Shown: positions 58,167-64,000 of the stretch, piece by piece
How the letters are laid out: each line of letters opens with the position of its first letter
Numbering within the stretch: the first letter of the stretch is position 1
NCBI GenBank assembly: GCA_031291445.1
Contig: JARLJA010000195.1
Coordinates: 24,062 to 88,061, forward strand
DNA: 64,000 bases
From: Xanthobacteraceae bacterium
GTDB lineage: Bacteria; Pseudomonadota; Alphaproteobacteria; Rhizobiales; Xanthobacteraceae
Direction of reading: 5' to 3'
Notes under the pieces: generated by a model
The model's database searches: none
What the model was told of the DNA's origin: nothing
What the model saw: only the letters and a program-made list of their open reading frames with translations
Translations under genes and position numbers: made by a program

Positions 58167-59105
58167 ATGATCACGAAAGCCGTCTCATCCAGAGCAACCC
58201 TCGCCGCGGCGGGCGTTCTCGTGCTGGTCGCCGCGTTCGTCGGGTCGCCGGCCGATGCCCAGACCGTGGTGCTGATGGTCAACGGCGAGCCGATCACCAG
58301 CTTCGACATCGAGCAGCGCTCGAAGCTGGACGCTCTCACCACGCACAAGATCCCCGATCGCGAGAGCGTCATCAACGAGTTGATCGACCAGCGGGTCAAG
58401 ATCAAGGAAGCCAAGAAGTGGAGCATCGATCCGTCGGCATCGGACGTCGATTCGCTGTATTCGGCGATGGCCGGCCGCATGAAGATGAACGCCGACCAGC
58501 TTTCGAAGATGCTTGAGGGCCAGGGGATTCGCCCGGAGACGCTGAAGGAGAAGGTGCGGGCCGATACGGTGTGGACCAACCTGGTGAGGGGCCGTTTCAA
58601 GGAGAGCCTGCTCGTCAACGAAAAGGAGGTCCACTCCGCGGTGCTGGTCAAGGGCGACGAGGCCGCGCAGCAGACCAATTCCTTCGAATACACGATGCGG
58701 CCGATCGTCCTGGTGGTGCCGCGAAGTGCCCCGCCCAGCGAGACCGAAGCCCGCCAGAAGGAGGCCGAAGCGCTGCGCAACCGGATTCAGAGCTGCAACG
58801 AGGCGAACGACGTGTTCCGCAGCATGCATGACGCCGCGATCCGCGACAACGTCACCAAGACCTCGGCCGATCTCGCGGGGCCGCTGCGCGAAATGCTGGA
58901 CCAGACGCCGATCGGCCACCTGACGCCGCCCGAAATCACCAAGCAGGGCATCGAGATGGTCGCGCTGTGCGACCGCAAGCCGACCACGGTGGACAGTCCG
59001 GCGAAGCGCGAAATCCGCGACAAGATGTTCGTGCAGAAGTTCGAGGCCAAGTCCAACGCCTATTTGCAGGAAATCCGCAAGGCGGCGATGATCGAGCGGA
59101 GATAG
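58167..59105 (+). CDS. surA: SurA-like periplasmic chaperone
   Basis: Exported protein of 312 residues with a signal peptide (to about residue 30, GSPADA). Residues 30-150 match the SurA N-terminal chaperone domain (VVLMVNGEPITSFDIEQRSKL). The following part (170-300) looks like a degenerate parvulin domain: the usual GGDLGW-type core is not recognisable, and ADLAGPLREMLDQTPIGHL stands in its place. It probably chaperones outer-membrane proteins such as LptD. Position between lptD and pdxA is the family norm. Confidence 0.85.
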   Translation: MITKAVSSRATLAAAGVLVLVAAFVGSPADAQTVVLMVNGEPITSFDIEQRSKLDALTTHKIPDRESVINELIDQRVKIKEAKKWSIDPSASDVDSLYSAMAGRMKMNADQLSKMLEGQGIRPETLKEKVRADTVWTNLVRGRFKESLLVNEKEVHSAVLVKGDEAAQQTNSFEYTMRPIVLVVPRSAPPSETEARQKEAEALRNRIQSCNEANDVFRSMHDAAIRDNVTKTSADLAGPLREMLDQTPIGHLTPPEITKQGIEMVALCDRKPTTVDSPAKREIRDKMFVQKFEAKSNAYLQEIRKAAMIERR

Positions 59106-59162
59106 CCGGTCACCGCAGGCGCCCGCCCCGCGGCGCGACGATCGGCCAGCGGCCAGGACGCC

Positions 59163-60170
59163 ATGAAACAGCCTCTCGCGCTCACCTTGGGCGAGCCCGC
59201 CGGAATCGGGCCCGATATCGCCATCGCCGCCTGGTTGCGGCGGCGCCAGGACGGGATTCCGCCCTTCTACCTGATCGGCGATCCGGAGGTTATCCGGCGG
59301 CGCGCCGAGCTTCTTCGCCTCGACGTGCCGATCGCGGTCGGGGCCCCGGCCGCCGCGCTGCTGGCGTTCGAGCGCTCCCTCCCCATGGTCGAGACCGGGC
59401 ACCGCGTCACCGCCGCGGCCGGGCACCCCGATGCCAGCAGCCCGCCGGCCGTGCTTGCCGCGATCCGCCGGGCGGTCGACGACACCCTGGCCGGACGCGC
59501 CGCGGCGGTCGTCACCAACCCGATCGCCAAGTCGGTGCTGTACGGATCAGGGTTCAGCCATCCCGGCCATACTGAATTCCTGGCCGAACTGGCGCGCCGC
59601 GACGGCGTCACGCCGATGCCGGTGATGATGCTGTGGTCGCCGGTGCTCACGGTCGTGCCGGTGACGATTCACGTCGCCTTGCGCGAGGCCATCGCCTCGC
59701 TGTCGACCGACCTGATCGTCCGCACCTGCCGGATCGTCGCCGCCGACCTGCGGACCTATTTCGGCATGGCCAGTCCGCGGCTCGCGGTGTCGGGCCTCAA
59801 TCCCCATGCCGGCGAAGACGGCGCGCTGGGCTCCGAGGACCAGGCCATCATCGCGCCCGCCATCGCGGCGCTCAGGGCCGCGGGGCCCGACGTCCGCGGC
59901 CCGCTGGCGGCCGACACCATGTTTCGGGCGGCCGCGCGCCAGACCTATGACTGCGCCATCTGCATGTATCACGACCAGGCGCTGATCCCGATCAAGACGC
60001 TGGCCTTCGACGAGGGGGTCAACGTCACCCTCGGGCTGCCGTTCATTCGCACCTCGCCCGACCACGGCACCGCGTTCACGCTGGCGGGCACCGGCCGCGC
60101 CAACCCGTCGAGCCTGATCGCCGCGCTGAAACTCGCCGCCCGCATGGCCGAGCGCCGCGCCCCGGCATGA
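59163..60170 (+). CDS. pdxA: 4-hydroxythreonine-4-phosphate dehydrogenase
   Basis: Pyridoxal 5'-phosphate synthesis enzyme of 335 residues, oxidising 4-phosphohydroxy-L-threonine. Motifs: [13 protein letters not shown] at the start, [38 protein letters not shown] and [14 protein letters not shown] with metal-binding histidines. Its stop overlaps the rsmA start (ATGA), as in many proteobacteria. Confidence 0.95.
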   Translation: MKQPLALTLGEPAGIGPDIAIAAWLRRRQDGIPPFYLIGDPEVIRRRAELLRLDVPIAVGAPAAALLAFERSLPMVETGHRVTAAAGHPDASSPPAVLAAIRRAVDDTLAGRAAAVVTNPIAKSVLYGSGFSHPGHTEFLAELARRDGVTPMPVMMLWSPVLTVVPVTIHVALREAIASLSTDLIVRTCRIVAADLRTYFGMASPRLAVSGLNPHAGEDGALGSEDQAIIAPAIAALRAAGPDVRGPLAADTMFRAAARQTYDCAICMYHDQALIPIKTLAFDEGVNVTLGLPFIRTSPDHGTAFTLAGTGRANPSSLIAALKLAARMAERRAPA

Positions 60171-61021
60171 GCGCGATCGACGACCTGCCGCCGCTGCGCG
60201 AGGTAATCCGGCGCCACGCGCTCACCGCGCGCAAGTCGCTGGGCCAGAACTTCCTGCTCGACCTCAACCTGACCGCGCGGATCGCGCGCGCGGCCGGGCC
60301 GCTCGATGCGGCGACCGTCGTCGAAATCGGGCCGGGTCCCGGCGGATTGACGCGGGCGCTGCTCGCGCTCGGCGCCCGACGAGTGATCGCCATCGAGCAC
60401 GACTCGCGCGCCCTCCCCGCGCTGGAGGAGATCGGGCAACGCTACCCGGGCCGCCTGACCATCGTCGCCGCCGACGCGCTGACCTTCGATCCGCGTCCGC
60501 TGCTCGATGCCGGCCCCACCCGGATCGTCGCCAACCTGCCCTACAACATCGCCACCGTGCTGCTCACCAACTGGCTCGGCACCGAACCATGGCCGCCCTG
60601 GTTCGACATGATGGTGCTGATGTTTCAACGCGAGGTCGCGGACCGCATCACCGCCCGGGTCGGCGACGACGCCTATGGCCGGCTGGCGGTGCTGGCCAAC
60701 TGGCGCGCGGAGACCCGCCGCCTGTTCGACATCGCGCCGTCGGCCTTCGTGCCTGCGCCCAAGGTCACGTCCTCGGTGGTTCGCCTGACGGTACGCCCCG
60801 ACCCCGCCCCCTGCGACCGGCGGACGCTCGAACGGGTCACGGCGGCGGCGTTCGGCCAGCGCCGCAAGATGCTGCGCCAGAGCCTCAGATCGCTCGGCGT
60901 CGACCCCGTCGCGCTGGCCACCGCGGCCGGGCTCGACCCGACGCAGCGGGCCGAAACCGTCGCCATCGGCGGCTTTGTTGCCATGGCGCGAGAAATCATC
61001 AAAATGAAGAGCGAAAGCTGA
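60167..61021 (+). CDS. rsmA: 16S rRNA (adenine1518-N6/adenine1519-N6)-dimethyltransferase
   Basis: KsgA/RsmA of 284 residues that dimethylates two adenines in the 3' hairpin of 16S rRNA. Motifs: [16 protein letters not shown]-binding [12 protein letters not shown], and the catalytic NLPYNIAT. Overlaps pdxA by four bases. Confidence 0.95.
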   Translation: MSAIDDLPPLREVIRRHALTARKSLGQNFLLDLNLTARIARAAGPLDAATVVEIGPGPGGLTRALLALGARRVIAIEHDSRALPALEEIGQRYPGRLTIVAADALTFDPRPLLDAGPTRIVANLPYNIATVLLTNWLGTEPWPPWFDMMVLMFQREVADRITARVGDDAYGRLAVLANWRAETRRLFDIAPSAFVPAPKVTSSVVRLTVRPDPAPCDRRTLERVTAAAFGQRRKMLRQSLRSLGVDPVALATAAGLDPTQRAETVAIGGFVAMAREIIKMKSES

Positions 61022-61039
61022 AATCCGGGGAGATACGCC

Positions 61040-62101
61040 ATGCCTTTGATGCGTCGCCAGTCGCTGGTCAAATTCGATGCGCCGCTGTGCGAGACCATCG
61101 TCGACACGCCGAAGCCACAGGGCAAGGAGGTTCTGGTCCGCATCGAACGGTGCGGGCTGTGCCATTCGGACCTGCACATCCAGGACGGCTACGCCGACAT
61201 CGGCGGCGGCAAGCGGCTGGATACCACGCGCGGCATGACGCTTCCCTTCACGCTGGGTCATGAAATCGCCGGCGTGGTCGAGGAGGTCGGACCGGACGCC
61301 GCGAGTGGGCTGGTCGGCCAGAAGAAGGCGGTGTTTCCCTGGATCGGATGCGGGAAATGTCCCGACTGCCTCAACGGCGACGAGAACCTCTGCGGCAGGA
61401 ACCGCTTCCTCGGCGTCTCCATCGACGGCGGTTTCGCCAGCCACGTGCTGGTGCCCGACCAGAAATATCTGCTCGACTACGATCCGCTTCCGGTCAACCT
61501 CGCGGCGACACTGATGTGCTCAGGCGCGACGGCCTATGGCGCGTTGAAGCGGCTGGTCGACCGCCCGCGCCAGCGCAACCTGCTGCTGATCGGGCTGGGC
61601 GGCGTCGGCATGATGGGCCTGTCGTTCGCCAACGCGATGTTCAAGCAGAAGATCTCGGTCGCCGACCTCAACCCGGCGGCGCGCGAGACGGCGCTGCAGC
61701 ACGGCGCCTCCTTCGCCTATGACCCGAGCGAGCCGGACGTGGTGAAGAAGATCCTCACCGAAACCGGCGGCGGGTTCGACGAGATCGTGGACTTCGCCGG
61801 CAACGAGAAGTCGATGGCCTTCGCCGTGTCGGTGCTGGCGCGCGGCGGCAAGATCGCGGTGTCCGGCCTGATGGGCGGAACGTTCAGCATTCCGCAGGTG
61901 CAGTGGATCTACAAGCGCATGACCATCGAAGGCTTCATGACCGGCACGCTGGACGAGGCCAAGGAATTGCTGGCGCTGGCGCGGGCGGGCAAGATCGCGG
62001 CGCCGCCGATCCAGGAGCACCCGATGGCCGACGTGCAGCAATGGATCGACGCCCTGCGGGCCGGCAAGGTGGTCGGGCGGGTCATGCTGGTGAACCAATA
62101 G
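61040..62101 (+). CDS. Zinc-dependent alcohol dehydrogenase
   Basis: Medium-chain dehydrogenase of 353 residues. The catalytic zinc site has CGLCHSDLH and GHEIAGVVEEVG; four structural-zinc cysteines are in CGKCPDCLNGDENLC; the nucleotide loop is LLLIGLGGVGMMG. It oxidises an alcohol or reduces an aldehyde with NAD(P); substrate unknown. GGGGAG precedes the ATG. It follows rsmA by 18 bases on the same strand, which is not part of the usual order, and is convergent with gmk. Confidence 0.9.
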   Translation: MPLMRRQSLVKFDAPLCETIVDTPKPQGKEVLVRIERCGLCHSDLHIQDGYADIGGGKRLDTTRGMTLPFTLGHEIAGVVEEVGPDAASGLVGQKKAVFPWIGCGKCPDCLNGDENLCGRNRFLGVSIDGGFASHVLVPDQKYLLDYDPLPVNLAATLMCSGATAYGALKRLVDRPRQRNLLLIGLGGVGMMGLSFANAMFKQKISVADLNPAARETALQHGASFAYDPSEPDVVKKILTETGGGFDEIVDFAGNEKSMAFAVSVLARGGKIAVSGLMGGTFSIPQVQWIYKRMTIEGFMTGTLDEAKELLALARAGKIAAPPIQEHPMADVQQWIDALRAGKVVGRVMLVNQ

Positions 62102-62135
62102 CGCTCCGGCTTGGCGAAGCCGGGCCAAGGGTCGG

Positions 62136-62789
62136 TTAGGATCCGAGCTGCTGCTGCAGGTCGCGGACGAAGGCGGTAAGCCCGGTCCGGCGCTCCCGCT
62201 TCAGGCGCTCGGCCCTCAGGATCGACTGGATCTCGGCGAACGCCTCCTCGATGTCGTGGTTGACGACGATATAGTCGTACTCCGCCCAGTGACTGAGCTC
62301 GTGCGCCGCGCGGCTCATGCGGCCGCGAATGACGCTGGCGGAGTCCTGCGCGCGGCTGTGCAGCCGCTTCTCGAGGTCGACGGCCGACGGCGGCAGGATG
62401 AACACGCTGACGACGTCGGCATGGGCCTTCTCGCGCAGCTGCTGGGTGCCCTGCCAGTCGATGTCGAACAGCACGTCCTGTCCGCGCGACAAGGCCGCTT
62501 CCACCGGCCCGCGCGGGGTGCCGTAGCGATTGTCGAATACCGTGGCCCATTCCAGCAGTTCGTCGTTCTTGACCATGGCTTCGAAGCGCGCGGCATCGAC
62601 GAAATGGTAGTCGCGGCCGTCCTGCTCGGCCGGACGCTTGGCGCGGGTGGTGGCCGACACCGACATGCTCAGCCCCGCCTCGCGCTCGAGCAGCAGCCGC
62701 GACAGCGTGGTCTTGCCCGCCCCCGACGGCGACGACAGCACGAACATCAGCCCGCGCCGGTCACCGCCGTCCTTGCCCTGCCCCGTCAT
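62136..62789 (-). CDS. gmk: Guanylate kinase
   Basis: GMP kinase of 217 residues. P-loop SSPSGAGKTTLSRLLLE near residue 20, the GMP-binding TTRAKRPAEQDGRDYHFV, and VFILPPSA. It phosphorylates GMP to GDP. It lies three bases after yicC on the same strand, a conserved pair, and is convergent with the alcohol dehydrogenase. Confidence 0.95.
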   Translation of the reverse strand: MTGQGKDGGDRRGLMFVLSSPSGAGKTTLSRLLLEREAGLSMSVSATTRAKRPAEQDGRDYHFVDAARFEAMVKNDELLEWATVFDNRYGTPRGPVEAALSRGQDVLFDIDWQGTQQLREKAHADVVSVFILPPSAVDLEKRLHSRAQDSASVIRGRMSRAAHELSHWAEYDYIVVNHDIEEAFAEIQSILRAERLKRERRTGLTAFVRDLQQQLGS

Positions 62790-62792
62790 GGT

Positions 62793-63680
62793 TCACTCCA
62801 GATTCTGGACCTGCTCGCGAAACTGCTCGACCACGTTCTTCATCTCGAGGCCGATATTGGTCAACTCGAGATCGTCGGCCTTGGAACAGGTGGTATTGAC
62901 CTCGCGATTGAACTCCTGCGCCAGGAAATCGAGGCGCCGCCCGACGGCGCCGCCCTTGCCGATCAGCTCGCGCACCTGGGCGACGTGCGAGCCGATCCGG
63001 TCGAGCTCCTCGCGGATGTCCGCCTTGGCCGCGATCAGAACCGCCTCCTGGCTCAGGCGATCGGGATCGAAACGGTCGGAGGTCTCCATCAGCGCCGCAA
63101 TGCGTTCGGCCAGGCGCGCCCTCACGGCCTCGGGCCGACGCCCCGGCGCCGCCTCGGCCCTGGCGACCAGGCGCTCGATCTCGTCGAGCCGCTGCTTCAG
63201 GATGTCGCCCAGTGATGCCCCTTCGCGCCGCCGCATGTCGACGAGCCCCTTCAGGGCGTCATCGAACGACGCCACAACGGCGCCGCGCGCCGCCTGGTCC
63301 GCGGCCTCGTCGGCCTCCGGCTCGACGATCTCGATCACGCCCTTGATGCCGAGCAGGCCGTCCACGGTCGGCGGCGCCGCCCCGGTCCGCGCCGACAAAT
63401 CGGCGGCGACGCGGAGGATCGCGGCCAGAATGTCCTCGTTGACGCGAATGGCGGACGCCTGCACCACGCGCTTGACGCCGAGATTGGCGTAGATGGTGCC
63501 GCGGGCGAGGACATCGGACGCCCGCTTGCGCACCACCGGCTCGATATCGTCCCAGCCCGGCGGCAACCGCAGGCGAACGTCGAGCCCCTTGGCGTTGACC
63601 GATTTCAGCTCCCACTCGAAGGCATAGTCGCCGCTGCCGCCGTGGCAGCGCGCAAATCCCGTCATGCTCGACAACGCCAT
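62793..63680 (-). CDS. YicC family protein
   Basis: YicC-type endoribonuclease of 295 residues. The usual start SSMTGFARCHG, a conserved ELKSVNAKGLDVRLRLPPGW and the C-terminal DFLAQEFNREVNTTCSKADD are seen. E. coli YicC is a nuclease linked to RNA decay. The ATG at 63680 gives the family N-terminus; the frame is open upstream. First of the yicC-gmk pair. Confidence 0.92.
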   Translation of the reverse strand: MALSSMTGFARCHGGSGDYAFEWELKSVNAKGLDVRLRLPPGWDDIEPVVRKRASDVLARGTIYANLGVKRVVQASAIRVNEDILAAILRVAADLSARTGAAPPTVDGLLGIKGVIEIVEPEADEAADQAARGAVVASFDDALKGLVDMRRREGASLGDILKQRLDEIERLVARAEAAPGRRPEAVRARLAERIAALMETSDRFDPDRLSQEAVLIAAKADIREELDRIGSHVAQVRELIGKGGAVGRRLDFLAQEFNREVNTTCSKADDLELTNIGLEMKNVVEQFREQVQNLE

Positions 63681-63901
63681 CGCACCACGCTCCGGTTTTG
63701 TTACCGCACGCGACGCGGGCTCGTCAGGCCCGCGACGCACTGCACCCACGCGACAAGTGAAAGCGGACGGCCGGCTCGACCAGAGCCTCGCGGCGTCACG
63801 GCGCCGCCCTGCACGTCCGAGATTCGAAAAGCAACCACAAGAGTTTATCCGCGCGGGCCGAGGCTCACAAGCACCGGCCCCGGCGCGACGGCCGGGCCGG
63901 G

Positions 63902-64000
63902 CTACTGCGTGGTCGAATCGGCGGGAGCCTCCGCCGGCTGCGCGGGCGCCGGCGCCGCCCCGCCCTTGGCGTTGGCGGCGCGCTTCGCCGCCGGCGCAGG
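63902..64000 (-). CDS. 3' end of a gene running in from the right, probably mltG
   Basis: A leftward frame enters at the window edge and stops at 63902, giving 32 residues rich in Ala and Pro, ending ADSTTQ. In the Bradyrhizobium group the gene upstream of yicC is usually mltG (endolytic transglycosylase), whose C-termini are often Ala/Pro-rich. No catalytic part is visible, so this rests on position and composition only. Confidence 0.45.
   Translation of the reverse strand, partial: PAPAAKRAANAKGGAAPAPAQPAEAPADSTTQ

Noticed and set aside
62106..62123. Seven-bp GC hairpin between the alcohol dehydrogenase and gmk stops
   Set aside because: No T-run on either side; too weak to call a terminator.

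Overview
The window is high-GC DNA packed with protein genes on both strands. It looks like a chromosomal segment of an alphaproteobacterium of the Bradyrhizobium/Rhodopseudomonas group. The housekeeping order pepA-lptG-lptD-surA-pdxA-rsmA and yicC-gmk, a HdaA-type replication regulator, a PPK/PPX pair, a MaeB-type malic enzyme and many acyl-CoA genes all point that way. I found no rRNA, tRNA, CRISPR array, insertion sequence or phage gene.

Left part (1-26,000) is mostly accessory metabolism. It opens with a polysaccharide O-acetylation pair (AlgX/AlgJ-like, cut by the window edge, plus an MBOAT acyltransferase). An orphan LivK-type binding protein and a fatty-acyl-CoA ligase follow. Next come a PPOX-fold flavoprotein bracketed by a 17-bp inverted repeat, an acyl-CoA dehydrogenase, and a LysR regulator divergent from a three-gene styrene/indole-monooxygenase-like operon (StyA-like, EthD-like, StyB-like). 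A leftward cluster then carries an acyl-CoA dehydrogenase, an AraC regulator, a BKACE beta-keto acid cleavage enzyme, an acyl-CoA ligase, both subunits of a biotin-dependent acyl-CoA carboxylase and an enoyl-CoA hydratase. It resembles the leucine (liu) and acyclic terpene (atu) pathways but has a BKACE gene. A haloacid dehalogenase, a nitronate-monooxygenase-like enzyme, a chemoreceptor, a HxlR regulator and a ketopantoate reductase complete this part.

Middle part (25,400-48,200) holds envelope and core functions: CreA, an L,D-transpeptidase, a glutathione peroxidase, a polysaccharide deacetylase, malic enzyme, aspS, rnd, ppx, ppk, hdaA, a phosphatidyltransferase, purM and purN, a GST-like protein, a cold-shock protein, an outer-membrane barrel, a TerC-type protein and ndk. 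Between purM and purN a perfect 17-bp stem presents a ribosome-binding site and start codon in its loop. That start opens a 26-codon reading frame whose stop overlaps the purN start.

Right part (48,400-64,000) has two tandem small secreted His/Gly/Trp-rich proteins, an ABC-F ATPase, a small lipoprotein, holC, pepA, and the LPS export and outer-membrane assembly run lptG-lptD-surA-pdxA-rsmA, then an alcohol dehydrogenase, gmk, yicC and the tail of a gene that is probably mltG. lptF, expected just before lptG, is missing. Only a fragment resembling its first dozen codons, with ATA in place of ATG, and a short open tail ending in an ATGA overlap with lptG remain.

The most unusual items are the lptF remnant, the purN leader frame and hairpin, the StyA-EthD-StyB arrangement and the carboxylase-BKACE operon. 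All functional statements come from reading the translations and from family knowledge; no database search was run.
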